DNA of 64,000 bases from Rhodococcus sp. IEGM 1379 (GTDB lineage Bacteria; Actinomycetota; Actinomycetes; Mycobacteriales; Mycobacteriaceae), in assembly GCF_030056815.1 (NCBI RefSeq), contig NZ_JASHKR010000020.1:18867-82866 (forward strand), given 5' to 3'. Shown piece by piece: positions 26,687 to 35,470 of this stretch. The notes under the pieces were generated by a model. It ran no database searches. It worked only from the letters and a program-made list of their open reading frames with translations, and was not told the DNA's origin. How positions within the stretch are numbered: the first letter of the stretch is position 1; each line of letters opens with the position of its first letter. Position numbers and translations under genes: made by a program.

Positions 26687-27059
26687 GACAGTTATGGTCC
26701 TTCGTACGAGGGTCCGCAGCAGCGCACTCGAGGTGCGGGCATGCGAGACGGAGTGTGTATCGTCCTGGCGGCCTCGAACACCCCGGTAAAGGGGAAGTGA
26801 GGGCTACACCAGCCGGTGTGGCGCTGAAAAGATCAGCGCAGACATCGCAGAGGGACGGACACGGTAAACCTTCCGGTCAGATTCAAGGCGCCTGCCTTGA
26901 TAAACACACTTAATCATTTCCCTCGATACTGAGGACATAGTTGAACTCACCGTGATCTGAACTCATGAGTCTGCTTACCGCTCAACGGGACAGCACCCCC
27001 GGTGCCGCAAACCATCGCGATAGCGTCCGAGAAACCCAACGCGATACCTGAGGAGACCC
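26687..27059. promoter_or_regulatory. Intergenic control region of the organosulfur importer and the NTF2-like gene
   Basis: No gene is credible in these 373 bases. On the minus strand, towards the importer genes, I see a palindrome CAAGGC-N4-GCCTTG (26884-26899), a hairpin of CCCC/GGGG type near 26781-26794, and a possible 13-codon open frame starting at ATG 26845 and ending within the untranslated leader, without a clear ribosome site. The palindrome could be a repressor site and the small frame a leader peptide; both are guesses. Confidence 0.4.
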
Positions 27060-27485
27060 ATGGCGCCCGAAAGCCCGGCCGAGCAGATCCGAACCACCCT
27101 CGCGCGGATCGCACACCTCGCTGATACCGGAACCGTCGAGGACTACGTCGAACAGTTCACTCACCAGGCCGAATGGACGATGCCCGCCAACCCGGACCGC
27201 GGATTGCCCACACAGGTACGACGCGGCCGCGAAGAAATCGCGGCCGGCGTGCGTGAGCGTCGTAGCGCCGGAATTCAGGGTCCGGGCACGTTCACGCGCC
27301 ACATCACCACCGCTATCGCCGTAGATGTCACCTCGGAGACAACTGCGCGCGCCGAGGCTGTGTGGACGTTCTACGTCGATACCGCTACTGCACCTCGCCT
27401 GAGCGGCGTCGGGAGTTACGCCGACGAGTTCGAACTCGAGGACGGCCGCTGGCGACTGTCGAAGCGAGTGATCTCGCGCGGCTGA
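27060..27485 (+). CDS. NTF2/SnoaL-like protein
   Basis: A 141-aa protein starting at ATG with GAGGAG 6 nt upstream. It has the cone-shaped NTF2/SnoaL fold pattern: helices (EQIRTTLARIAHLADTGTVEDYVEQF), EWTMP strand, RGREEIAAGV helix, and C-terminal strands (RHITTAIAVDV, ARAEAVWTFYVD, YADEFELEDGRWRLSKRVI). Members include isomerases, dehydratases and non-catalytic binding proteins, so no reaction is assigned. Its 3' end overlaps the convergent pseudokinase-like gene by 101 nt. Confidence 0.8.
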   Translation: MAPESPAEQIRTTLARIAHLADTGTVEDYVEQFTHQAEWTMPANPDRGLPTQVRRGREEIAAGVRERRSAGIQGPGTFTRHITTAIAVDVTSETTARAEAVWTFYVDTATAPRLSGVGSYADEFELEDGRWRLSKRVISRG

Positions 27486-28932
27486 CCAGAGCTGCCGCGG
27501 ACTCCCGAAGATCATCCCCAGTGCCTGATCCACCCCGAACTTCGGCGTCCGCGGCAGCCATAGCGTCGTTGATCACCGAAGTCAGACCCTCCCAGTCAAC
27601 CTGTTCCAGAGCCACTCCTGCCGCCCCGAACTGCGGAAGATCCGGCAGCGGCGGCAACTGCGGTGATGCTACGGCGTCGAAACCACCACCCAGCCAGGTA
27701 AATTCGACACCTTCCAGAACCGTGTCCGATAGGGCCGCCGAATCGATCCCGGTCATGGCCTGTGCGACGCCACCCAACTCGGGAACTTCGACGAAGCGCA
27801 CGCCAGGCGGATCGAACGCGTACACGATGGCGCTAGACCGCTCGGTGGTGCCATGCGGATTGGATGCGATGAGGCGGAACTGCCCGGATTGCTTCAACGT
27901 CAACCGATGTCGTGACGCGCTGACGTCGAGTTCTTGTACTTCGCCCCATGGTGTTTCGAGAGTCAACGCGCGATGCCCGTGCGCATCCCAGGTGAATTCG
28001 ATGGATTGGTTCCGGATCCCGTGTTCCGGGACTGCCCCGAACATATCGATCGCCGGCGGCAGCGAATGAGAAACCGTCTGGGAGTACAAGAATGTGTACC
28101 AGTCTACTGCGGAGGGACGGAGTTCCGGATCCTGCCCGAGGCCGCGCTCGAACATGTCGATTCCATCGTGGTCGATGCGCCCTGATAGCGGTGACAACGG
28201 TGACGTGTTCAATCCTCCGGCACCGAGAATGTCGCGAAAGAGCAGCGCAAGCTTGAACAGATCAGTACCGATGTTCTGAACACTCTGTCCGCGAGCAATT
28301 TCGGGCGGAGTCATGCCGGGCGAATGAATTCCCGGCTCCTGCCACGACGAATCGGCGGCACGTACGAACTCCGAGCCGATCAACAGCACGTCGATGGGCG
28401 AATCACTCGCGACTGCCCGCAACGGTCCGATGTCCCCGAACACTATGCCTCGCGAATGAAGAAAATGAAGTGCACGCGCGATCTGGGCGCAGTAGGTCGA
28501 CCGGACGATGATGTTGTCGGGACCCACAACAACCGAGGCCCCCACATCATGTGCGTGGCCTGGACGGATCAGCCAGTCGAGAGTCCTCGCAACCGTCGTC
28601 TCGCCCGAATATGGTGTCCGCACACGCTCCTCGAAGCGAGAGTGGACCACCCCGGTCAGGTATCCGATCGGGGTGCCGGCGGACTCAACCAGTTCGAGTG
28701 GCCACAGAAACGACGCGTCGAGCGTGGCGCGTTCCTCTGCGGTCAACTGCCCACGAAAATTGACGAGCGCACGAACGTTGGATGCAATCTCGTTACTCGG
28801 ACTCGCGAATTCCCGGAAAAGGCAGCGGAATCCGCGACCGACACCTTGGGGGGCTTTGACCTCCTGTACCGGAAACCCTTCCGGCACATTGATACTGCGC
28901 AGGATACTCAGGTCCGCAACCTCGATACTCAT
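27385..28932 (-). CDS. Pseudokinase-like protein with Ig-like domain
   Basis: A 515-aa protein. Residues about 30-290 resemble a protein kinase fold: catalytic-loop equivalent FLHSRGIVFGDIG (H159, D167), an APE-like TPPEIARG (208-215) and the helix-F aspartate in TDLFKLALL (D224). The glycine loop and the VAIK lysine are not recognisable, and LLIGSEF replaces DFG, so it may bind but not transfer phosphate. Residues about 305-375 form an Ig/FN3-like domain (IEFTWDAHG, SGQFRLIASNPHGTTE). The C-terminus is helical and then Arg-rich. It is the last gene of the 13-gene cluster, 27 nt after the previous stop. The YegI-type kinases are the nearest group I can name. Confidence 0.65.
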   Translation of the reverse strand: MSIEVADLSILRSINVPEGFPVQEVKAPQGVGRGFRCLFREFASPSNEIASNVRALVNFRGQLTAEERATLDASFLWPLELVESAGTPIGYLTGVVHSRFEERVRTPYSGETTVARTLDWLIRPGHAHDVGASVVVGPDNIIVRSTYCAQIARALHFLHSRGIVFGDIGPLRAVASDSPIDVLLIGSEFVRAADSSWQEPGIHSPGMTPPEIARGQSVQNIGTDLFKLALLFRDILGAGGLNTSPLSPLSGRIDHDGIDMFERGLGQDPELRPSAVDWYTFLYSQTVSHSLPPAIDMFGAVPEHGIRNQSIEFTWDAHGHRALTLETPWGEVQELDVSASRHRLTLKQSGQFRLIASNPHGTTERSSAIVYAFDPPGVRFVEVPELGGVAQAMTGIDSAALSDTVLEGVEFTWLGGGFDAVASPQLPPLPDLPQFGAAGVALEQVDWEGLTSVINDAMAAADAEVRGGSGTGDDLRESAAALVSRARSLASTVASGRPRVRTRRRNSRRRSGEVQ

Positions 28933-28959
28933 TCCCGGCCTTCCCCTACATCCTCGCTG

Positions 28960-29544
28960 TCACGACACCGCATATCCCACACCCCGCATCACTGCACTCA
29001 AGGCAGCACTTTCGATCACGTCACCGCACGAACCGTCTCGCGACTCCAGTACTACACGCACCAACCCTTGTACGACCTTCAGGAACAACTCCGGCGACGT
29101 CGACTCGCCGGCCACCGTTCGACGCACATTCGGAGCGAATTGGTAGTGCACGGCGGGCAGCGATCCCATCGCACCCTCCCCGACCAACCACACCAATAAC
29201 GGTGTTCCGGTGTTGATCCCGAGCTTGCCGGCGCGCGCCAGAACAACGTCAGCGGAACCGACGACAACCGACAGCACCGTGGCCGCCGGCCGCTCCCGGA
29301 AACCCGGATCGGTGGTGCCGTGAGCACAATCAACCAAGCTGTCGAAATACGCGGCGCCCTCGTCGCGAGAAACGCTGAGGGCAAACTGATCCGATAGGAT
29401 CGGCCGACGTGCGCATTCGTCGCTGATCCAATTTGTCAGCGGTACAACATATCCGAATACCTCCGAGCTTTCACCATCACCACCGACAACACGAATATCG
29501 ACGTGCGAGCGGACGATTTTTTCGATCTCAAGCTGGGCGCTCAC
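28960..29544 (-). CDS. Unknown 194-aa protein of the GTPase/tubulin cluster
   Basis: I place the start at GTG 29544, which overlaps the stop of the preceding gene (TAGTG); an in-frame ATG at 29613 would overlap that gene by 70 nt. The product is soluble, mixed alpha/beta and without signal peptide (IEKIVRSHVDIRVVGGDGES, AATVLSVVVGSADVVLARAG, TPLLVWLVGEGAMG, LKVVQGLVRVVLESRDG). I see no catalytic motif and do not recognise the family. Its position between the DUF4407 gene and the pseudokinase gene in an otherwise tight array implies a role in the same system. Confidence 0.6.
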   Translation of the reverse strand: MSAQLEIEKIVRSHVDIRVVGGDGESSEVFGYVVPLTNWISDECARRPILSDQFALSVSRDEGAAYFDSLVDCAHGTTDPGFRERPAATVLSVVVGSADVVLARAGKLGINTGTPLLVWLVGEGAMGSLPAVHYQFAPNVRRTVAGESTSPELFLKVVQGLVRVVLESRDGSCGDVIESAALSAVMRGVGYAVS

Positions 29545-31280
29545 TACTCCATCGACTCCGGCGGCCGCAGGTGCGAAGCCGGGCCAGCGGCCCACGTTGT
29601 TTCCGTCATCCAATGCGGCAACGGTCCGGGCGCCGGCGCACTACCGGTGGCCGGACTCTGCGGATAAGCTCCGCCGACGTGCGCCGCGGTGACCGGGGCC
29701 GACGGCGCAGCAACCCGACTCACCTGCGGAGCAACCGGATTCACCGGGGTACTTTCCGCTACTGCCGGCGCGGCGCTAGTCTTCTCCAAAACCACGGCGG
29801 AAGGGGATGATCGCGGAGCGGTGGGAGTGGCCGACGCCCGTTGCGGCGCCGGACTCTCCGTCTGGGTCACAGCTGCCGCTCGTGGCCTCGCCGGTGTGGC
29901 ACCGCTGGTCGGCCGGATCCGCCCAGCCCCCACAAGTCCACGCTCCCATTCGCGCAGACGCTCACTCGACACACGCTTGGCGTGCCTACTCCACTGCTCT
30001 AGCGCTTCGTCAACCACTTCCGCCTGATGCGCCACCACAGTCTCATTGACCTTCAGCACTGTTTCCTGCTGCTTGCCGATGCGATCCTGCTCGGCTTCAA
30101 ACTCGGCATCTCGCCGAAGTTCGCTTACCCGCTTGCGTGTATCGATGATCTCGGTGGCATCGCGCTTCTCTTCTTCCTCGAAGGCTTCAACCAACTCGTC
30201 GTATGCCGTTCGTGAACCCGCGTTGGACATCACTTTGAACAGAACCGGGAGAAGTTCAACCAACATGAAGAGAATCGAGACCGCCATGTGAGCCATGCCA
30301 GCGGTACCGTCGCTGCCGGACAGGTCGTTCAGAGCCTTGAGCCTGGCGATGATTCCGGTGTTGGCCTGCTCAAGGGCATACGAACCGTTCTGCGCGCTGT
30401 CCACCTGCGAACGCAGTGTCTCCACTGTCTTTTCGACTATCGGCAGATCATTCTCCGCGTCAGCGACAGCCCGCTTACTCTCCTCGAGGAGAACGCCTTT
30501 GAGCCGTTCGACGACAGCAGCCTTCTCGCCTTCTTTGACCTTGATCTGATCCTTAGTCGCCAACCATAGCTTCTCGGCCTCATCTGCCAATCGCTTCTTT
30601 TCGACGCACATCGCAGCGCAACCAGCGACTCCGGTGCCGGCTGAGCCTTCTTCTTCCGCAAGTGCTCTGGTGCGCGCAGCATCGTAATCGGCCTTCTGCT
30701 TCGCTGCAGTCGTCTCGAGCTTGTCGATCTCCGCTTGAACCAGGCCGACCTCCGGATTGACTGCCGGATCCGCGGTAGGCCCGGCATTGATCAGGGCACG
30801 CATTTGAGCCAGCTCAGCTTCGGCTTCGGTCAGGTCCGCACTCAACGTCGAATCCTTGAGTCCCGTACGCAACTCTTCCTGCGACGTGAGGATATTACGG
30901 TTGAGCTGAGTTTCGATTTCGCTCTCGAACACCTTCAGCATCAACGGCGTCGAGATGACAAAGCCGATGACGATGGCCAGGACCACTCGGGGCAACGCCA
31001 ACATCAGACTGCGGCCGATACGCTTTTCGCCGGAGAGTCCGATCACCAACAACCGGTCGAGGTTGAGAATCGCCAGGCCCCACACCAAACCGCCTGCAAT
31101 AGCAGTCCATCCGGTCGCAATGCCGGTAATCGACAACGCATAGGCAGCCGAAATCGTGGCAAATCCAGCCGTCGTCAGCAATACTGCGCCCATCGCGGTC
31201 TGCTTCGCTACCGAGCCCGGAAGTTTCTCCAGGACATCGACGCGAGAGCCCGCTAAGCGCGCAAGAAAGTACTTTTTCAT
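29544..31280 (-). CDS. DUF4407 membrane protein with coiled coil and Pro/Ala-rich tail
   Basis: A 578-aa protein from ATG 31280 (in-frame TTG 31295 is possible). The first about 110 residues include four helices in the DUF4407 arrangement: MGAVLLTTAGFATISAAYAL, GWTAIAGGLVWGLAILNLDRLLV, PRVVLAIVIGFVISTPLML. A long charged coiled coil (about 115-320) follows, then another helix (MAHMAVSILFMLVELLPVLF), a second coiled coil, and a low-complexity Pro/Ala/Ser tail that is probably cytoplasmic and disordered. This looks like a membrane sensor or scaffold. The family function is unknown. It is part of the co-directional cluster, 39 nt after the neighbouring stop. Confidence 0.8.
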   Translation of the reverse strand: MKKYFLARLAGSRVDVLEKLPGSVAKQTAMGAVLLTTAGFATISAAYALSITGIATGWTAIAGGLVWGLAILNLDRLLVIGLSGEKRIGRSLMLALPRVVLAIVIGFVISTPLMLKVFESEIETQLNRNILTSQEELRTGLKDSTLSADLTEAEAELAQMRALINAGPTADPAVNPEVGLVQAEIDKLETTAAKQKADYDAARTRALAEEEGSAGTGVAGCAAMCVEKKRLADEAEKLWLATKDQIKVKEGEKAAVVERLKGVLLEESKRAVADAENDLPIVEKTVETLRSQVDSAQNGSYALEQANTGIIARLKALNDLSGSDGTAGMAHMAVSILFMLVELLPVLFKVMSNAGSRTAYDELVEAFEEEEKRDATEIIDTRKRVSELRRDAEFEAEQDRIGKQQETVLKVNETVVAHQAEVVDEALEQWSRHAKRVSSERLREWERGLVGAGRIRPTSGATPARPRAAAVTQTESPAPQRASATPTAPRSSPSAVVLEKTSAAPAVAESTPVNPVAPQVSRVAAPSAPVTAAHVGGAYPQSPATGSAPAPGPLPHWMTETTWAAGPASHLRPPESME

Positions 31281-31319
31281 ACCGATCCATTTCAAGTCTA
31301 CGAGAAGAGATATCGAGGG

Positions 31320-31934
31320 CTATTTGTTCGACTGACCGAACCTGGCCAAGGTGAGCGGAAAGAGAATGTAAATCATCGTGAGGGACAACAACATCGGCAA
31401 GGCCGTCGACATCTGCCACATCCGCACGTACCCGACAAACGAGTAGCACGAATCGGCAACTACCGGTCCGGTGAACGACTGAATGGTCTGGCAGGGACCG
31501 TATGACGGCCAGGTCGGAGTGGAACCGTAAATTGCCTGCGGCGTTGTAGCGCCCTGCCAACCGTCGGTCATCTCCGCCATGACCGACGGAGCTGCCATCG
31601 CTGTGAGGTCGCCTCGAAAGAACACTTGCACAGCCGGCACCGAAAGCAGTGCTGCAACAACGACTATCAGCAGGTACGCGGCAACCTGATACCGGAGACC
31701 AGGCGCTGCACCAGGACTGATGCTTTCCAGTCCAGATCGGATCCGGCGATGTAGTTTTTGCACAGAGAACAGTGCGATTACCGCAACGACATATCCGAGC
31801 GGCCTCCAGAGAATCGACCCCAGTGCGATCACCGAGAGCACAGGCATCATCGTGACCACCAGCAACGACGCAGAGTACGGATTGGTCAGCAGTCCTCGTA
31901 GATCGGCGGTGCGGCGGGAAGCGAGTTCAATCAC
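31320..31934 (-). CDS. Polytopic membrane protein of the cluster
   Basis: A 204-aa protein starting at GTG 31934, which overlaps the TerD-fusion stop by 4 nt. It has four predicted helices: two near the N-terminus (LLVVTMMPVLSVIALGSIL, LGYVVAVIALFSV), one central (VAAYLLIVVVAALLSVPAV) and one C-terminal (ALPMLLSLTMIYILFPLTL). The loop between the last two has two cysteines (GPCQTIQS, ADSCYSF) likely outside the membrane. I do not recognise the family. The coupling to the TerD-fusion gene suggests the two proteins act together, perhaps anchoring it. Confidence 0.7.
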   Translation of the reverse strand: MIELASRRTADLRGLLTNPYSASLLVVTMMPVLSVIALGSILWRPLGYVVAVIALFSVQKLHRRIRSGLESISPGAAPGLRYQVAAYLLIVVVAALLSVPAVQVFFRGDLTAMAAPSVMAEMTDGWQGATTPQAIYGSTPTWPSYGPCQTIQSFTGPVVADSCYSFVGYVRMWQMSTALPMLLSLTMIYILFPLTLARFGQSNK

Positions 31935-33295
31935 CCGTGTCCGTCCACGATAACGCCATACGAAGTCGCCAGTTCTGCGAGACCGCCGTCATACCCCTGC
32001 CAGACCGAGCGCACTCGCCAGCGGCCGGCCCTCATGTAGAACTCACCGACGATCATCGCCTGTTCCGTGGTGCCGTGTACACACATAGAATCAACGATGG
32101 GAACTTCGTTGTCCGTCAACACCATTCGAAGCGGGTTCAATTGACTGAACGAGCCGCCACCAGTGATGACAACCCCCAGCGCAACACGGTGATACCGCGG
32201 GGCGAGGGCACCGAAATCGATGTCCACACGTTGAGTGTCGGGCTGCAGCGTGGCAAGTTTGACCGCTCCACCGCCGCCCACCGGCGTGTTGTAGAAGACA
32301 AAATCCTGGTCGCCGTTGACCTTTCGATTCTCGTCGAGGAGAAACGCCACGAGGTCGACGTCCAGAGAGTTCGACGCGGGCTGGGTCCAGGACACCGAGC
32401 ATCCCCAACGCAATGAGTCCGGCGACAAATCTACCGCTTCACCCATGACAATCGTGCGAAACTCCGGTTGCAGTGCAACCGGATTGGATGCCAATTGGGG
32501 TGCTGGAACCGATTCCGGCAGCCTGATCAATGGTTCCGGTGTGTGCACTGTCGGCTCAGAAACAGGTCCGGCGGCCAATCGATCCCGCCACGCAACTGCT
32601 GCGTCGCGACCCAAACCGCCGGCAACAGTGCCGACCGCAAGGTTGAACAGTTCGGTCTGATCGACCAGAGCCCACGGTGAGTGTTCCCGGATAACCTCTG
32701 CCGCAGTTCCCATCGACTCATGCATCTCCGGCGATGACGCCACGGCGATAGCCAAGGGCCACAACCGATGCACGCTCCCGCTCGCAAATTTCTTGTCGAT
32801 GGATTCCTGAAGATCGAGCGCGTCGTGGGCCGTCTCCAGATCGACCAGTACCGCCTCGGCTAGAAGTGACGCCTGTGTCACAGTCACGGATATCCCGCGC
32901 TCGGTCTGATGCGGATCAACCGACATCTCTCCCAGGCTGCAGTTGTCGTCCTCGCCGATCACTACGGCGCCGGATCCGTCCCACAGAGCCAAATTTGACA
33001 CGGGAACAGTTATCAGATGGCTGTCATTGGCCACCTGAGCCGAGCCCACGGCGTGCTGCCAACGGAATTCGTCTGCTGAACTGGGCGCGCCGAGCATCGA
33101 CACGGCGCCACTCCACAGCCGCCCGACCTGCAAGTCACGTACGCCGAGAACAACAACCGGACCGTCACTACGCGACGCATCGACCGCGTCGAGGAGCAAA
33201 CTCAGCACACCGGTTCGCCAGGTACCGGGTTCGAGGAGAAAGTCTAGGATCTCCGCGCGCGTTACTGCGCTCGGACTCGGATCCGATTGGGTCAT
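31931..33295 (-). CDS. Fusion of a GAP1-like segment with a C-terminal TerD domain
   Basis: A 454-aa protein. Residues about 10-230 are clearly related to part of the 980-aa GAP1-like protein of the same cluster: FLLEPGTWRTGVLSLLLDAV against FVLDPGGWRSGVLYVLLDAV, VVVLGVRD against VVLGVED, SLGEMSVDPHQTERG against SLGELDVEQHRTTRD. The C-terminal about 165 residues are a TerD/CABP domain (LRWGCSVSWTQPASNSLDVDLVAFLLD, DFVFYNTPVGGGGAVKL, DIDFGALAPRYHRVALGVVI, AMIVGEFYMRAGRWRVRSVWQGYDGGLAEL). Some calcium-binding acidic residues of classical TerD are replaced. ATG 33295 follows the GTPase stop by 4 nt. It physically links the GTPase-associated module to Ter-type stress signalling. Confidence 0.8.
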   Translation of the reverse strand: MTQSDPSPSAVTRAEILDFLLEPGTWRTGVLSLLLDAVDASRSDGPVVVLGVRDLQVGRLWSGAVSMLGAPSSADEFRWQHAVGSAQVANDSHLITVPVSNLALWDGSGAVVIGEDDNCSLGEMSVDPHQTERGISVTVTQASLLAEAVLVDLETAHDALDLQESIDKKFASGSVHRLWPLAIAVASSPEMHESMGTAAEVIREHSPWALVDQTELFNLAVGTVAGGLGRDAAVAWRDRLAAGPVSEPTVHTPEPLIRLPESVPAPQLASNPVALQPEFRTIVMGEAVDLSPDSLRWGCSVSWTQPASNSLDVDLVAFLLDENRKVNGDQDFVFYNTPVGGGGAVKLATLQPDTQRVDIDFGALAPRYHRVALGVVITGGGSFSQLNPLRMVLTDNEVPIVDSMCVHGTTEQAMIVGEFYMRAGRWRVRSVWQGYDGGLAELATSYGVIVDGHG

Positions 33296-33299
33296 GACG

Positions 33300-34469
33300 T
33301 CACTGCCAGTGCCACACGCCGCGGGTTGCGAGCACCCAGCGGACAGGATCGAGGCAACGGAATGGTGTGATTCCACTGGCGTGCAAGCGATCTCCGACGG
33401 GAGATTCTCCCAACGCTGACACAGCGAAGTACCGGTTGGCCAACGGCTTGCCAGTGTGCGGCTGGTCCACCGACATCACCATCGGGGTGGCGTCCAGCTT
33501 CTTGAGCAAGCTGCGTACTTCCTGATTGAGAAGCTGGCCGTCGCCGTCATGATACGGCGCCGGCCGCAAGCTGAAGTCCCGGGAGAATGCCGCCCCCGGA
33601 TTGGACATGATACGACTCCAGTCACTTCCTTCGACGCTCTGAAGTGCCTGCAGTGCATCAAATTTGGAAAGAATGATGGCCAGATTCGGTGTACCCAAAC
33701 CGATAATGCCCAGAACCGTGCGCAATACGGTTCGGGGGTCGCCGCCCACCCGCTCCTGAGTAGGCACCAGATCGTGCAGTTGGTTGGTCACCGATTCGAC
33801 CTTCAGCGGATCGAACATGAACAGCACACCGTCCGCGTGCGCGAAGAACTGCAGCCACGGAGCTCGTGCGTTGTCCTGATTCTCGAGATCCTCGCCGGCA
33901 ACGTCGCGAACCACGAGGATCTGCGACACCTTGTTCCAATGGCCGAGACTGAAAATTAGCGGCTCACGCTGGTACGGATTTCCGGTGTGCGCAGCCGGGG
34001 TGGCTTCGAGGATTCCCCGAGCCTCGTACAACGGGGCCTCGTAGTGATCGCGATAGTTGGCTTCCGTAGTGCTATCGAAAGGCTCGACGACGGCGTTGAA
34101 GCTCTCACCCAGCAATTGAAGCTGCTTGATCAGCACCGCAATGTAAACGGTCTTCCCCGTGGCGCGCGCACCTGCCATCGCGATGCAGGTGACCTGTGCG
34201 TTGCGCCAGCCGTCAACCAGCACGTAATGGCACGTGGGGCAGACTTCGCGGACGGGTCCACCGAGCTCGAGTTCAGCGTATTGCGGCGGCGGTGCCCAGC
34301 TCGCGTGGGCGTCTACTGGCCGACGCAACTCGATGATCTTGCGGGAAAGCACCTGGCCGCCGTGATATGCGCTGGCAACCGGGTCTGCCTCGGTTGTCGT
34401 ACCGGACACCTGGGTCCAGGCAAAATGGTCAGCGGTCAAGCTGACGAAGCAGCGTGGGCATTTGCTCAC
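33300..34469 (-). CDS. TRAFAC/DO-type P-loop GTPase with zinc ribbon
   Basis: A 389-aa protein. Two C-x2-C knuckles (CPRC at 4-7, CPTC at 77-80) form a zinc ribbon before the P-loop, which is G100-ARATGKT107. Downstream are a Walker-B/switch-like VVRDVAGED, a G4-like LSKFD motif and a SALGES G5-like motif. This order matches the 'double GTPase' class I recall from comparative-genomics work on bacterial GTPase-centred conflict systems; the class name is from memory. It should switch between GTP and GDP states and control partner proteins in the cluster. The start overlaps the vWA gene's stop by 4 nt (ATGA). Confidence 0.8.
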   Translation of the reverse strand: MSKCPRCFVSLTADHFAWTQVSGTTTEADPVASAYHGGQVLSRKIIELRRPVDAHASWAPPPQYAELELGGPVREVCPTCHYVLVDGWRNAQVTCIAMAGARATGKTVYIAVLIKQLQLLGESFNAVVEPFDSTTEANYRDHYEAPLYEARGILEATPAAHTGNPYQREPLIFSLGHWNKVSQILVVRDVAGEDLENQDNARAPWLQFFAHADGVLFMFDPLKVESVTNQLHDLVPTQERVGGDPRTVLRTVLGIIGLGTPNLAIILSKFDALQALQSVEGSDWSRIMSNPGAAFSRDFSLRPAPYHDGDGQLLNQEVRSLLKKLDATPMVMSVDQPHTGKPLANRYFAVSALGESPVGDRLHASGITPFRCLDPVRWVLATRGVWHWQ

Positions 34470-35470
34470 GGGAAACCACCGGTGGTCGAATCGGACATAA
34501 CAGGAGACAATAGCTGGGAAACGATCCGAGCCAGTACACCCGGATCAGCGATGAGAGTCGCCACCGCGCCGGGCGAGATCACAGTGCAGTACGCCTCCGC
34601 TGGAACCGTCCCCGGTAGCGCATCGGACAACACCACTAGATGCCGAATCGCCGACGAGTCAGCCGTTGCCGCAGCAAAGTCCGCCGGTACCGCGTCGGTG
34701 ATCGTGAAGACGATTCGCCGCGAGGCCTCGGCCGACGGCAGAGCACGTGTGGCCTGGAAGCCGACACCGAGCGGCGCCGAATCCAGGTGCCCCTGAAGCA
34801 CGGGAAGGAGATCGCGCAGTACGCATTCAGGCACCGGGTGCGTCTGCGAGCCGAGCACGGACACCACCGGTGTCACATCGCCGAGCACCGTGGACACACC
34901 GGCCAGCAGATCTGCGACGGCAGCAACACTGGAATCATCGAAACGACGCATCATCGACATGGAACTGTCGATGTCGATACTCACCGAGTACCGATCCGCA
35001 TCGCGAAGCCGATCGGTACGCAGAATTCCGCGGGCACTCGAGCGGGCCAGCGATGCCAATTCACCCAGGGCAACGTCGACTTCAGTTCTCCGCGCAGCAA
35101 TTTCGAGCGAATCAGCACCTAGCGTGACGGTGGCCAGATCGGCTCGATGCAGACCGGAAACATCCATCGGCCGAAGCTCCGCGCGATCGGGGTCGTGATC
35201 ATTCTGGCTGTCGACGCCGATCGTCACCCGCAGGACAGTTCCCTGAGGAAACGCGACAAGCCCGTTGCCGGGGCGAGCCGAAATTGTGATGACGTCTGCA
35301 ACGCGAGGAAGAATCATCAACCCCTGTCGAGGATGCACAGCACCAGTTGATTGGCCGGATTCCGCAGTGGCCGAAAGTTCGACGCCCACTCCACCCGCAT
35401 CGGCGCTCACAGCCAACGGTCGGCGCGGAAGTTCTACTCTCCCAGATCCATCGAGCACATATGCGGGCAT
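34466..35470 (-). CDS. Cytoplasmic vWA-like domain protein
   Basis: I choose ATG 35470, which joins the previous stop as TGATG; a longer frame upstream overlaps that gene. The 334-aa product has an N-terminal beta-rich region (ELPRRPLAVSADAGGVGVELSA, LVAFPQGTVLRVTIGV), resembling TerD-type beta sandwiches, and a vWA-like Rossmann domain from about residue 150 with the MIDAS motif D158-S-S160-M-S162 in SIDIDSSMSM. Later strands (PVVSVLGSQT, RIVFTITDAVP, RHLVVLSDA) complete the fold. No signal peptide. TerY/TerF-type vWA proteins act in Ter systems, and this may be the metal-dependent adaptor for the GTPase and GAP1-like proteins on either side. Confidence 0.75.
   Translation of the reverse strand: MPAYVLDGSGRVELPRRPLAVSADAGGVGVELSATAESGQSTGAVHPRQGLMILPRVADVITISARPGNGLVAFPQGTVLRVTIGVDSQNDHDPDRAELRPMDVSGLHRADLATVTLGADSLEIAARRTEVDVALGELASLARSSARGILRTDRLRDADRYSVSIDIDSSMSMMRRFDDSSVAAVADLLAGVSTVLGDVTPVVSVLGSQTHPVPECVLRDLLPVLQGHLDSAPLGVGFQATRALPSAEASRRIVFTITDAVPADFAAATADSSAIRHLVVLSDALPGTVPAEAYCTVISPGAVATLIADPGVLARIVSQLLSPVMSDSTTGGFP

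Noticed and set aside
26843..26845. Cys-type leader peptide upstream of the importer
   Set aside because: The 13-codon frame has no ribosome site and no cysteine run typical of known actinobacterial sulfur leader peptides; kept only as a weak note.
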